Source: Convivina intestini (GTDB lineage: Bacteria > Bacillota > Bacilli > Lactobacillales > Lactobacillaceae). From it: a DNA stretch of 64,000 nt. Made by a program: the position numbers and the translations under genes. The stretch is taken from assembly GCF_003096575.1 (NCBI RefSeq), contig NZ_QEKT01000003.1:62001-126000 (forward strand), given 5' to 3'. Positions 35,878 through 45,101 of this stretch are shown in pieces; position 1 is the first letter of the stretch; every line of letters begins with the position of its first letter. The notes under the pieces were generated by a model. It worked only from the letters and a program-made list of their open reading frames with translations. It was not told where the DNA came from and searched no databases.

Positions 35878-36927
35878 ATGACATTAGTTGATGATTTAAA
35901 GCAATTAAAAATCAAAGCATTGGCGGCAATTGAAGCGCAAAATGCCGATTTAGAACAATTACGGATTGAATTTTTAGGCCGTAAAGGGGACTTAACTTCG
36001 CTGTTAAAGGGGATGAAGGATCTTGATCCTAGTGACCGGAAAACCGTCGGGCAAGTTGGTAACGAAGTTCGTACGGCCATTACCGATTTGTTAGCTCAGC
36101 GTAAAGCTGAAGTTGAACAAGAACAAATGAACGCACGTTTGGCTGCTGAAAAAATTGACGTAACCCTCCCAGGTAGTCAGCCAATTCAGGGGCAACCGCA
36201 CGTTTTACAACAAATTATTGATGAAATTGAAGAACATTTCTTAGGAATGGGCTTTCAAGTGATTGACGATCCAACTGACTCTCCGGAAGTTGAAACCGAT
36301 GAGTATAACTTTGAGCGGGAAAACCTCCCCAAGGATCACCCTGCCCGTGATATGCAAGACACTTTTTATATCACGCCTGAAATTTTGATGCGAACCCAAA
36401 CTTCACCAGTGCAGTCCCGGGCCTTAGAGAAGCATGATTTTTCCAAGGGACCGTTGAAAATGATTGCCCCAGGTAAGGTTTACCGGCGAGATACTGATGA
36501 TGCAACCCATTCCCATCAATTCCATCAAGTGGAAGGAATGGTCGTGGGAGAAAATATTACCATGGCTGATTTAAAGGGAACTTTGTTGGCTATCATGCAA
36601 GAGCTCTTTGGTGAAAAGCATCAAATCCGACTACGTCCGTCTTATTTCCCATTTACCGAACCATCCGTTGAGGTTGATGTTTCTTGGGATCCAGTGACCC
36701 CAGATACTAAGCCTGAAGATATTAAGTGGATTGAGGTTTTGGGTGCTGGGATGACCCATCCGAACGTCTTAAAAATGGATGGTGTTGATCCTGAAAAGTA
36801 TTCGGCCTTTGCCTTCGGGTTGGGACCAGATCGGTTTGCCATGTTGAAATATGGTGTGGAAGATATTCGTCAGTTTTATTTAAATGATGTTCGTTTCCTA
36901 GAACAATTTAATCGCAAGGGAGAATAA
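35878..36927 (+). CDS. pheS: Phenylalanyl-tRNA synthetase alpha subunit
   Basis: A 349-residue class II subunit: N-terminal coiled coil, motif 1-2 region ([54 protein letters not shown]), motif 3 [15 protein letters not shown]. It catalyses phenylalanine activation in an alpha2-beta2 complex with PheT. ATG 35878 is preferred over TTG 35851; AAAGG lies seven bases before. The Ala at the classical p-chloro-Phe selectivity position appears as AFAFG. Confidence 0.97.
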   Translation: MTLVDDLKQLKIKALAAIEAQNADLEQLRIEFLGRKGDLTSLLKGMKDLDPSDRKTVGQVGNEVRTAITDLLAQRKAEVEQEQMNARLAAEKIDVTLPGSQPIQGQPHVLQQIIDEIEEHFLGMGFQVIDDPTDSPEVETDEYNFERENLPKDHPARDMQDTFYITPEILMRTQTSPVQSRALEKHDFSKGPLKMIAPGKVYRRDTDDATHSHQFHQVEGMVVGENITMADLKGTLLAIMQELFGEKHQIRLRPSYFPFTEPSVEVDVSWDPVTPDTKPEDIKWIEVLGAGMTHPNVLKMDGVDPEKYSAFAFGLGPDRFAMLKYGVEDIRQFYLNDVRFLEQFNRKGE

Positions 36928-36929
36928 GG

Positions 36930-39383
36930 ATGAAAACAAATTTACGTTGGCTTAATGAATATCTTGATCAAAAAATTGATTTAGCCGCTCAGCCTGTTCA
37001 AAACCTAGCTGAAACATTGGAAAGAACTAGTGTGGAAGTTGATTCGGTTGGTACTTTAGCTGGACAGCAAGATGGCTTGGTGGTGGCTAGGGTGCTGTCA
37101 GTTGAACCTCATCCTGATTCAGACCATATGGTCATTACCCAGGTATCAATTGGTCAAGCAGAACCGATTCAAATTGTGACCGGTGCGCCTAACGTTGCCG
37201 TGAATCAATTAGTTATCTTGGCCCAGGTGGGTGCGCACATCATTGATCGTCAAAGCGGTGAATTAGTTGAAATTAAAGCCGTTAAACTCCGTGGTGAAGA
37301 ATCATTTGGCATGTTAGTTGCCCTTCAAGAAATTGGTTTTGACAGTAAGATTGCCCCTCATAGCTTGGAAGAAGGCATCTATATCTTTGATGAACAGGCT
37401 GGGGCCAAGCCTGGTGACAATGCCCTAGAAATATTGGGTATGTTAGATCCAGTTATTGATACGGATTTAACCCCTAATCGGTCAGATATGTTATCGATGG
37501 TCGGTGCTGCGTATGATTTTGGGGCAATTTTAAAGCAAAAGGTAACCTTGCCAACTTTTGAATTAAAAGAGGGTTCACAAAGTGCTGCCAGTCAATTGGC
37601 AGTTACTGTTGATGAACAGCTAGCTCCTAAATATGGCTTGCGGATTATTAATAATGTCCAAGTTCAGGAATCACCACTATGGTTACAACGGCGCTTGTGG
37701 AATGCTGGTATTCGCCCGATTAATAATATTGTCGATATTACCAACTATATGATGATTTTATACGGTCAACCATTACACGCCTATGACTTAGATAAATTAC
37801 CAGCTAAGCAATTAGACGTTCGTTTGGCTCAAAATGATGAAAAACTAACCCTGTTAGATGGTCAAGAATGCCAACTACGGCCCCAAGCTGATATTGTGAT
37901 TGCTAGTGCGGGTCAGCCGTTGGTATTGGCCGGAGTGATGGGCGGTCAGTTAGCTGAAGTCGATCAAAATACGCATAATCTAGTCTTAGAAGGGGCTATT
38001 TTTGATGCTAGCCATGTTCGGGCGGCAGCCCGGCGTCACACGATTCACAGTGAAGCGTCTGGTCGTTTTGAACGTGGCGTTGATGCTGATAATACCTTTA
38101 CTGTGTTAGACCATGCTGCTAGCATGGTTGCTGATTTAGCGGCTGGACAGGTTGCCCAAGGTCAATTAATTGGTAGTCAAGAACTTCCAGCCAATCCAGT
38201 AGTGACCATTACGGTTGCTCGAATTAATCAAATTTTAGGAACTGATTTATCCCCAGCAACCGTTGCTGATATTTTTGATCGCTTGGCCTTGCCCTATCAA
38301 TTAGATGGCCAAGAATTTACGGTTAATGTGCCGGGGCGTCGTCCAGACATTAGCATTCCGGCCGACTTAATTGAAGAAGTTACTCGCTTGTATGGTTATG
38401 ATAATTTGCCAGCTGCGACAATTAATGGTCCTACAACACCTGGTAAGTTGACTATTCGCCAACGTGGTATTCGGGCTAGTCGCCGTTTGATGGAAGCCAT
38501 GGGCTTAAATCAGGCCATTTCTTATGCGCTAACTACACCGGAAAAAGCTCGCTTATTTGCCAGTGAAAGTGAAGAATCATTGGTGGCTTTAGATTATCCG
38601 ATGAGTTCAGACCGGCGAGTTGTTCGACAAAATCTGTTGGCTGGCTTGCTTGATGATATTGCTTACAACAGCGCCCGTTCGGTTGAAAATGTTGCTCTCT
38701 ATGAGCAGGGTCGAATTTTTGTTAACAATCAAGTTAATCAGCAGCCAACTGAAAAAGAACATTTAGCGGGTGTTTTGACTGGTAACTTGCAGCATTCCAG
38801 TTGGCAGGTAACTAAAAATGTAAAGCCGGTTGATTTTTACGACATCAAGGGCATTGTGACCAAGTATTGTCAAGAGATTGGCTTAACGGATATTACTTTC
38901 CAAGCTACTGATCGTCATGCTGCCATGCATCCAGGTCAAACGGCCGATATCTACGCTAAGGGTCTTTATTTGGGCTTTGTCGGACAAATTCATCCGCAAA
39001 TTACTCAGGCTAAAAAGCTAAATCCAGTTTTTGGTTTTGAATTAGATTTAGAAGCGGTACTAATGCAACGCGAGCAGGGGATAACTTATACCCCTGTGTC
39101 ACGTTATCCACAAATTAGTCGTGATTTAGCATTTTTGGTTGATGAAAACATTAGTAACCAACAAATTGAACAAGCTATCAAAGTTACTGCCGGACGGCAC
39201 TTAGTTCAATTAAATATTTTTGACCTCTATCAAGGGGCCTCTTTACCAGCCCATAAAAAGTCAATGGCTTATCAATTAACCTATCAAGACCGCGACGCAA
39301 CCCTTGTTGAAGAAGATATTAATCAGGATGTAGAACGGATTATTGAGCAGCTTAAGGACCAATTCCAAGCCGAAATTCGCTAA
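36930..39383 (+). CDS. pheT: Phenylalanyl-tRNA synthetase beta subunit
   Basis: An 817-residue subunit: tRNA-binding OB domain (about residues 45-150: VLSVEPHPDSDHMVITQVSIG), B3/B4 editing domain (about 210-390), B5 domains, a catalytic-like core, and a C-terminal FDX-ACB anticodon-binding domain (YPQISRDLAFLVDENISNQQI). It starts two bases after pheS, and the pair is read from the T-box transcript. Confidence 0.97.
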   Translation: MKTNLRWLNEYLDQKIDLAAQPVQNLAETLERTSVEVDSVGTLAGQQDGLVVARVLSVEPHPDSDHMVITQVSIGQAEPIQIVTGAPNVAVNQLVILAQVGAHIIDRQSGELVEIKAVKLRGEESFGMLVALQEIGFDSKIAPHSLEEGIYIFDEQAGAKPGDNALEILGMLDPVIDTDLTPNRSDMLSMVGAAYDFGAILKQKVTLPTFELKEGSQSAASQLAVTVDEQLAPKYGLRIINNVQVQESPLWLQRRLWNAGIRPINNIVDITNYMMILYGQPLHAYDLDKLPAKQLDVRLAQNDEKLTLLDGQECQLRPQADIVIASAGQPLVLAGVMGGQLAEVDQNTHNLVLEGAIFDASHVRAAARRHTIHSEASGRFERGVDADNTFTVLDHAASMVADLAAGQVAQGQLIGSQELPANPVVTITVARINQILGTDLSPATVADIFDRLALPYQLDGQEFTVNVPGRRPDISIPADLIEEVTRLYGYDNLPAATINGPTTPGKLTIRQRGIRASRRLMEAMGLNQAISYALTTPEKARLFASESEESLVALDYPMSSDRRVVRQNLLAGLLDDIAYNSARSVENVALYEQGRIFVNNQVNQQPTEKEHLAGVLTGNLQHSSWQVTKNVKPVDFYDIKGIVTKYCQEIGLTDITFQATDRHAAMHPGQTADIYAKGLYLGFVGQIHPQITQAKKLNPVFGFELDLEAVLMQREQGITYTPVSRYPQISRDLAFLVDENISNQQIEQAIKVTAGRHLVQLNIFDLYQGASLPAHKKSMAYQLTYQDRDATLVEEDINQDVERIIEQLKDQFQAEIR

Positions 39384-39391
39384 TTTTACAT

Positions 39392-39420
39392 TTGAGTTAG
39401 CCCTTAAAAAAAGATATAAT
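39392..39420 (+). promoter_or_regulatory. Promoter of murA
   Basis: TTGAGT (39392-39397), 17-base spacer, consensus TATAAT (39415-39420). Confidence 0.75.
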
Positions 39421-39458
39421 TTTAATTAAAATGCAATGTTAGCGGGATAATTTCACTT

Positions 39459-40745
39459 ATGGCAAAAATAATCATCAATGGTGGTCGTCGCATTCATGGA
39501 GAAGTGACAATTGGCGGAGCTAAGAACTCTACAGTTGCCTTGATTCCAGCGGCGATTTTGGCCGATTCTCCGGTCAAATTTGACACTGTGCCACAAATTT
39601 TAGATGTTAAAAATTTACAATTAATATTACAAGCGATGAATGTCTCATCCGTTTTTGAGAACGGTGAATTAGCCATTGATCCCACCAAAATTCGAGAAAG
39701 TGATTTACCAAGTGGTGCCATTAAGTCATTACGAGCCTCTTATTATTTTATGGGTGCTTTACTAGGTCGCTTTGGTCGGGCAACCGTTACCTTCCCTGGT
39801 GGAGATAATTTAGGTCGTCGGCCGATTGACCAGCACATTAAGGGCTTTGAAGCGCTGGGTGCCACAGTGACTGAGAGTAATGACATCATTCACATTGATG
39901 CCAGTGACCACGGCCTAGTTGGCGCACGGGTGGCCCTAGACACTGTTTCGGTGGGAGCGACGATCAACATTATTTTAGCCGCTGTAAAAGCTAAGGGCCA
40001 GACTATTATTGAAAACGCCGCCCGAGAACCAGAGATCATTGATATTGCCACTTTTTTGAATAATATGGGGGCTAATATCCGTGGTGTTGGAACGGATACA
40101 ATCCGAATTATGGGGGTTGATCAGTTAATCGCTCGAAACACCCATACAGTCATCCCAGACCGAATTGAAGCCGGGACCTATATGAGTATGGCGGCTGCTT
40201 TTGGGGATGGTGTAACCATTAAAAATGTGATTCCTGAACACTTGGAGTCCTTTACTTCCAAGTTGATTGAAATGGGCGTTAACTTAGATATTGGCGAAGA
40301 TACCATTCATGTTTATCCTTCTGAAGAGCTCCAAGCTGTAGCCATTAAAACCATGCCGTATCCTGGTTTTGCTACTGATTTGCAACAACCAGTCACACCG
40401 CTTTTACTCTTAGCTGATGGTGAGAGTACTATCTATGATACGATTTACCCTAAGCGAGTTCGTCATATTGCTGAATTACGCCGAATGGGCGGTGACATTA
40501 GCTCTTTGAAGCCCGGTGAAATTAAGATTAATCATTCGGCTCGACTGGTTGGTACTACCGTTGAAGCGGCTGAAATTCGAGCTGGGGCAGCCTTAATTAT
40601 TGCCGGTATCATGGCGGATGGTACAACTGTGATTAACAATGCCGACCATATTTTACGTGGCTATGATCGGATTCAAGAAAAGTTGACTGACTTAGGAGTT
40701 GATATTGCCATTGAAGGAATTGATTTAATTAATTTAATGCCTTAA
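39459..40745 (+). CDS. murA: UDP-GlcNAc 1-carboxyvinyltransferase MurA with Asp in place of catalytic Cys
   Basis: A 428-residue EPT-fold enzyme for the first committed step of peptidoglycan synthesis, transfer of enolpyruvate from PEP to UDP-GlcNAc. Landmarks: [64 protein letters not shown]. The active-site loop reads PGGDNLG instead of PGGCxxG, so residue 116 (codon GAT, 39804-39806) is Asp where fosfomycin alkylates Cys115 in Escherichia coli. Asp is known in naturally fosfomycin-resistant MurA such as that of Mycobacterium tuberculosis and supports catalysis. Confidence 0.95.
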   Translation: MAKIIINGGRRIHGEVTIGGAKNSTVALIPAAILADSPVKFDTVPQILDVKNLQLILQAMNVSSVFENGELAIDPTKIRESDLPSGAIKSLRASYYFMGALLGRFGRATVTFPGGDNLGRRPIDQHIKGFEALGATVTESNDIIHIDASDHGLVGARVALDTVSVGATINIILAAVKAKGQTIIENAAREPEIIDIATFLNNMGANIRGVGTDTIRIMGVDQLIARNTHTVIPDRIEAGTYMSMAAAFGDGVTIKNVIPEHLESFTSKLIEMGVNLDIGEDTIHVYPSEELQAVAIKTMPYPGFATDLQQPVTPLLLLADGESTIYDTIYPKRVRHIAELRRMGGDISSLKPGEIKINHSARLVGTTVEAAEIRAGAALIIAGIMADGTTVINNADHILRGYDRIQEKLTDLGVDIAIEGIDLINLMP

Positions 40746-40749
40746 TCAA

Positions 40750-40779
40750 TTGCATCTAGATTATCAGATGTGTTATTAT
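40750..40779 (+). promoter_or_regulatory. Candidate promoter of rpmE2
   Basis: TTGCAT (40750-40755), 18-base spacer, TATTAT (40774-40779). Confidence 0.55.
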
Positions 40780-40836
40780 GTACTAGTTAATTACTGACTC
40801 TGTTTTTAATCATTCAGGGCGCTAAGGAGAATTCAC

Positions 40837-41094
40837 ATGAAAAAAGATATCCATCCCGATTACCACCAAGTAGTATTTATTGATGCTGCTACTGGTAAGA
40901 AGTTCTTGTCAGCTTCAACGTTGACTTCAGAAACTACAGTTGAATTTGAAGGTCAAGAGTATCCAGCAGTTCGTATGGATATTACTTCAGACTCACACCC
41001 ATTCTACACTGGTAAGCAGAAGTTTACTCAGGCTGATGGTGCTGTCGACAAGTTCAACAAGAAGTTTGCTAATTTTGGTTTCAAGAATAACTAA
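40837..41094 (+). CDS. rpmE2: 50S ribosomal protein L31 type B
   Basis: An 85-residue protein of the zinc-independent (C-minus) L31 class: [20 protein letters not shown] at the start, [13 protein letters not shown], and FNKKFANFG near the end, with no CxxC. Strong ribosome-binding site AAGGAG. It is a monocistronic unit ended by a terminator, and codon use is that of a highly expressed gene. Confidence 0.97.
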   Translation: MKKDIHPDYHQVVFIDAATGKKFLSASTLTSETTVEFEGQEYPAVRMDITSDSHPFYTGKQKFTQADGAVDKFNKKFANFGFKNN

Positions 41095-41112
41095 TTTAGT
41101 TTTCGACTTTAG

Positions 41113-41139
41113 AGCGCTCACTTTTTTGTGGGCGCTTTT
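41113..41139 (+). terminator. Terminator after rpmE2
   Basis: AGCGCTCAC (41113-41121), loop of six T, GTGGGCGCT (41128-41136), then TTTT. Confidence 0.85.
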
Positions 41140-41157
41140 CGTTTGAAAAGGAGTAGT

Positions 41158-42537
41158 ATGGCTAAAACAGTTTTACCGGTACAACTCAATCAAAAGTTCC
41201 AGGGAGAAGTTGCCTCGTTACGCTTTAACGGCATGGGCATCATCTGGGCGCAGGCTGATTATCCCATTTATGTAGCCGATGCTATTCCAGGTGAACTAGT
41301 CGAAGTTGAAATTATCCAGGTTGATAAAAAGTCGGCCTACGGACGCATTCAACGTTGGTTAAGGCCATCGCCAGAACGGGAAAATCAAGATCGCCAGTAT
41401 TTGGTTGAAGCTGGCACAGCACCCTTGGTTAATTGGCAATATTCTGCCCAGCTCCGGTGGAAAAATAAACAAGTTCGTCTAGCTTTTCAACAGGCTGGTC
41501 TAACAGTTGATGTTGAACCAACGGTTGGGATGAAGCAGCCCACTTACTATCGTAATAAAACAATTGTGCCCCTCAAATGGCAAGACGGTGAGTTATTAAC
41601 TGGTTTTTATCAACGCGGTAGTCATCATCTAGTTTCCATGACCGATTACTATGTCAATGATCCTAAAATTGATCAAGCAATTGAAACTGTTCGTCAAATT
41701 TTAGCTAATTTACAGGTTTCGGCCTTTGATCCTGACCGACAGGAAGGGGCTCTTCGCTATTTAATGGTTCGTCGGGGCTATTACAGTCATGAATTAATGG
41801 TTGTTTTAGTTAGTAATGAAACAACGATTCCCCAGTTAGATGAAGTGGTAAAGGCGATTGTAGCGGCCTTACCAGAATTAAAGAGTTTGATTTTAAATGT
41901 TAGTCCCAAAGCCGACTACGTTTTATTAAGTCCGCATAATCAAGTTTTGTGGGGGGGCGGGGCAATTTATGATTCCTTATTGGGCTATCGGTTCCTAATT
42001 GGGCCCAATTCCTTTTACCAAGTTAATCCGCCGATGACTGAAAAATTGTACCAACTCGCTGCTCAAGCCGCTCAGCTACAACCAAGTGATTTAGTGGTGG
42101 ATGCCTATTCTGGGATTGGCACAATTGGTATTAGTGTCGCCGACCAAGTTCGTCAGGTGATTGGCGTGGAAGTTGTTGCCGGAGCAGTGGCTGATTCCAA
42201 GAAAAACGTGGCCATCAACCAAATTAACAATGCCGACTATATTTTAGCGGATGCACCAGATCAATTTGTTGATTGGGCTGCTCAGGGGATTAAACCGGAT
42301 GTAGTCATCGTTGATCCGCCTCGTCGAGGCTTAACGCATAAATTAATTGAAGCCACGGTACAAATGCAACCCCAGCGCCTGGTTTATATCAGCTGTAATC
42401 CGGTCACAGCTGGTCGAGATTGCGCTCAATTAGCAGAATTAGGCTATCAAATTATCCGCCCGGTTATTCCGGTTGATCAATTTCCACAAACTTCTCACGT
42501 GGAAACCATAACTGTTTTAGAAAGGTTAGTACCATGA
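41158..42537 (+). CDS. rlmD: 23S rRNA (uracil-C5)-methyltransferase, RlmCD/RumA-like
   Basis: A 459-residue enzyme: N-terminal TRAM domain (VASLRFNGMGIIWAQADYPIYVADAIPGE), then a Rossmann methyltransferase core with DAYSGIGTIGISVA (SAM binding), VIVDPPRRGL, and the catalytic cysteine in YISCNPVTAGRDCAQL. No iron-sulfur cysteine cluster is seen, as in Firmicute RlmCD enzymes, so a single enzyme may modify U747 and U1939. ATG 41158 has AAAGGAG upstream; the stop overlaps murF (ATGA). Confidence 0.92.
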   Translation: MAKTVLPVQLNQKFQGEVASLRFNGMGIIWAQADYPIYVADAIPGELVEVEIIQVDKKSAYGRIQRWLRPSPERENQDRQYLVEAGTAPLVNWQYSAQLRWKNKQVRLAFQQAGLTVDVEPTVGMKQPTYYRNKTIVPLKWQDGELLTGFYQRGSHHLVSMTDYYVNDPKIDQAIETVRQILANLQVSAFDPDRQEGALRYLMVRRGYYSHELMVVLVSNETTIPQLDEVVKAIVAALPELKSLILNVSPKADYVLLSPHNQVLWGGGAIYDSLLGYRFLIGPNSFYQVNPPMTEKLYQLAAQAAQLQPSDLVVDAYSGIGTIGISVADQVRQVIGVEVVAGAVADSKKNVAINQINNADYILADAPDQFVDWAAQGIKPDVVIVDPPRRGLTHKLIEATVQMQPQRLVYISCNPVTAGRDCAQLAELGYQIIRPVIPVDQFPQTSHVETITVLERLVP

Positions 42538-43871
42538 AATTGACCCTATCAGAAATTACCAACTTGGTTGGCGGCTATCGTCAGGGAGCAGATCTCATCG
42601 TAACGGGTGTGACCTTTGATTCCCGACAGGTTAAACCAGGTGATTTATTTGTAGCTTTGGTAGCGGAAAATGATGGACATCGTTATATTGATCAAGCCTT
42701 AGCAGCTGGCGCAGTTGCGGTCTTAGCTGACCAACAACATCCACTGGCAGAACAAATTCCAGCGGTGATTGTCGCTGATACGCTAGCCGGATTACAGCAA
42801 TTAGGCCGCGGGTGGCTCCAACATGTCCAGTCTAAAGTAGTAGCCATTACTGGATCAAATGGTAAGACAACTACTAAAGATATGACTGCTGCTATTTTAG
42901 CCAGTCAGTATAAGACTTTTAAAACGCCCGAAAATTTTAATAATGAAATTGGGGTGCCAATGACCCTTTTGGCGATGCCAGTTGACACGGAAGTCTTAGT
43001 GGTTGAGCTAGGGATGGATCGGCCGGGGCAATTAACCCAGTTATCTGATTTAGTTCGGCCTGATATTGCGGTAATTACCATGATTGGTGAGGCCCATATT
43101 GAATTTTTCAAAACACGCGATAAAATTGCCCAAGCTAAATTAGAAATTATTCATGGTCTAAAACCGAAGGGACCTTTACTAATTCCAGATGATGAACCAC
43201 TGTTGACCAAAGCCAATCTATCCGTGCCAGTGCTAACTTTTGGTAGTGGGGTATCCAATATTGTGAGTCAACAGCAGACGACAGATTTTGTTTATCAAGG
43301 AGAGTCATTTGCAATTCCGCTCTTAGGTCTGTATAATGTTGTGAATGCCCTGGCCGCAATAAAAATAGGTCAGCTCTTTCAAATTTCGATCACGAAAATC
43401 AAAAATGCGCTGGCTAATCTGCAGGTGACAAGTAATCGTTTAGAGTATCTTACTAGCCCAACTGGGGTAACGGTACTAAGTGATGTTTACAATGCTAATC
43501 CAACGGCTACTAAGCTTGCCTTAGAAGCCTTAGGAAACCTTCCTGCTCATCACCACTATGCTGTTTTAGGTGATATGTTAGAGTTGGGGGAGCAAGCCGG
43601 TGACTTTCATGCTCAGTTAGCCCCCGCTATCTTGGCGGCAGACTTAACGGACATCTACTTGGTTGGGGATTTAATGACCAAGTATTTGGCGCCAGTTTTA
43701 GTTCAGCAATTAGGTGCAAAAAGGGTTCACTGTTATTTGACAGCCAACATTGAACCACTGTTGGTTGATCTACAACAACAGTTAGGTACCCAAGATGCAG
43801 TTTTGTTAAAGGGTAGTCATGGTATTCATTTAGAGCGAGTGGTTGCAGCTTTGATGAATGCCAGTTCATAA
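42534..43871 (+). CDS. murF: UDP-N-acetylmuramoyl-tripeptide--D-alanyl-D-alanine ligase MurF
   Basis: A 445-residue Mur ligase: N-terminal substrate domain (GVTFDSRQVKPGDLFVAL), ATP-binding loop AITGSNGKTTTKDM, VELGMDRPGQL, AHIEFF, and C-terminal SDVYNANPTATKLALEAL. It adds D-Ala-D-Ala to the UDP-MurNAc-tripeptide. It starts within the rlmD stop (ATGA overlap) and ends 11 bases before the serine hydrolase gene. A murF-DEAD-box helicase neighbourhood is common in lactobacilli; here one extra gene sits between them. Confidence 0.96.
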   Translation: MKLTLSEITNLVGGYRQGADLIVTGVTFDSRQVKPGDLFVALVAENDGHRYIDQALAAGAVAVLADQQHPLAEQIPAVIVADTLAGLQQLGRGWLQHVQSKVVAITGSNGKTTTKDMTAAILASQYKTFKTPENFNNEIGVPMTLLAMPVDTEVLVVELGMDRPGQLTQLSDLVRPDIAVITMIGEAHIEFFKTRDKIAQAKLEIIHGLKPKGPLLIPDDEPLLTKANLSVPVLTFGSGVSNIVSQQQTTDFVYQGESFAIPLLGLYNVVNALAAIKIGQLFQISITKIKNALANLQVTSNRLEYLTSPTGVTVLSDVYNANPTATKLALEALGNLPAHHHYAVLGDMLELGEQAGDFHAQLAPAILAADLTDIYLVGDLMTKYLAPVLVQQLGAKRVHCYLTANIEPLLVDLQQQLGTQDAVLLKGSHGIHLERVVAALMNASS

Positions 43872-43882
43872 GGGGTTGAGCA

Positions 43883-45061
43883 ATGTCAATGCAACGTGTT
43901 GATTTATACCCTGCTGAATTACCAGCCAAATGGTTTGGTGGTTCTTGGATCAAAGCCAGTGTATTGGTGGCTTTGGCAGTTTTATTAATGATTTTTAGTC
44001 CTTGGTTTGTCAACTCTGGTGCGCTAAGTACCCAGATGAAAGTAGCGGTCAATCATGATGCCGACTATGTCCAAAGTCTTTCACAAACTGTGCAACCGGT
44101 TAGTCAGTTAAGTCATCATTTAGATGACCAGCTTAAACAAGCTAATTACATTGGTACGGCCTTGATTGTGCGTCATGGTCAAATTGTTTTACAAGCCGGT
44201 TATGGTCAAGCCGATTATCAAAAAAATCGGCCCAATACGGCTCAGTCGCTTTATCACATTGCCTCGTTGGAAAAAGCCATGACGGCGGCCCTAATTGTCC
44301 AGCAAATCGAAGCTGGTAAGTTGACCTATGAGACCAAGCTGAGCCGCTTTTATCCTAGGGTTGTCAATGCCTCTAAGATTACCATTCGTCAATTATTAAC
44401 CATGACTAGTGGTTTGCGACAGGAAAAACAGCCGCAATCATTTGAATCGCAAGCGGATAATGTCGCTTATTCGGCTCGACATGCTGATCAGGTGGCTAGT
44501 CCTGGCGATGGGGCGGCCTGGTCATATCAACCGGTCAATTATCGATTGCTGGCTGGGATTGTCATGCAGTTAACGCACAGTAAGTTTTCCACGGTTTTCA
44601 ATCAGATTTTTAATGATCAGTATCATTTAGATATTGTTGGTTATCAAGATTTTAATCGCAATGCCAAAATGTCTTTGGGGTATCAGGAAAATCTGGACTC
44701 ACCGGTTGCGGTGAGTTTAGTAGAAAAGCAACGGGAAACCGGGACGGGTAACGTTGCTATGTCAACAGGTATGTTGTACCGATTTTATCGCTTAGTTTTC
44801 GATCAAAAATTGGTAGAACATCCTCAGCAAATGTTGCAAACTATGCCACCGGCGACCTATGCTAGTGGCATGTATCAGCAACCCAATAACTGTCGGACCG
44901 CTCATGGTATTTTTAATGGTTATGAGCCTTCGGTAGTGATTAGTAATGATGGGCAAAACGCCGTCATATTATTGAGTAATCAATACTACAAGGGCCATTC
45001 TTTTGAGGAATTGTCCCATCATCTTTACCAAGAAGTAGTAAGTGCTTCATCAACGAGGTAA
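43883..45061 (+). CDS. Membrane-anchored serine hydrolase of the beta-lactamase/PBP-like family
   Basis: A 392-residue protein: one transmembrane helix (about residues 24-45), then an extracytoplasmic class C-like serine hydrolase domain. The nucleophile motif is Ser128-x-x-Lys131 (IASLEKAMTA). The second motif aligns as Tyr215-Gln-Pro, where the usual residue is Asn (YxN); the third motif is probably AHGIF near residue 358. Relatives act on D-amino-acid peptides or teichoic acid esters, and true beta-lactamase activity is not implied. Co-oriented and tightly packed with murF, suggesting a cell-wall role. Confidence 0.85.
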   Translation: MSMQRVDLYPAELPAKWFGGSWIKASVLVALAVLLMIFSPWFVNSGALSTQMKVAVNHDADYVQSLSQTVQPVSQLSHHLDDQLKQANYIGTALIVRHGQIVLQAGYGQADYQKNRPNTAQSLYHIASLEKAMTAALIVQQIEAGKLTYETKLSRFYPRVVNASKITIRQLLTMTSGLRQEKQPQSFESQADNVAYSARHADQVASPGDGAAWSYQPVNYRLLAGIVMQLTHSKFSTVFNQIFNDQYHLDIVGYQDFNRNAKMSLGYQENLDSPVAVSLVEKQRETGTGNVAMSTGMLYRFYRLVFDQKLVEHPQQMLQTMPPATYASGMYQQPNNCRTAHGIFNGYEPSVVISNDGQNAVILLSNQYYKGHSFEELSHHLYQEVVSASSTR

Positions 45062-45065
45062 TGGC

Positions 45066-45085
45066 GTGTACACCACTTTGTACAC
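45066..45085 (+). promoter_or_regulatory. Inverted repeat in the leader of the DEAD-box helicase gene
   Basis: GTGTAC (45066-45071), loop of eight, GTACAC (45080-45085), just before AAGGAG. It could be an RNA hairpin or a two-site operator (two TGTACA boxes six bases apart). No T run follows, so it is not a terminator. Confidence 0.5.
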
Positions 45086-45101
45086 ATTTAAGGAGAAAAT
45101 T

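Noticed and set aside
43627-44052. 141-codon minus-strand frame across the murF/serine hydrolase junction
   Set aside because: Antisense to two well-supported genes, with no family resemblance.
43883-45061. Antibiotic-resistance beta-lactamase
   Set aside because: SxxK serine hydrolases of this type are common in lactobacilli, and the altered second motif argues against a true beta-lactamase.
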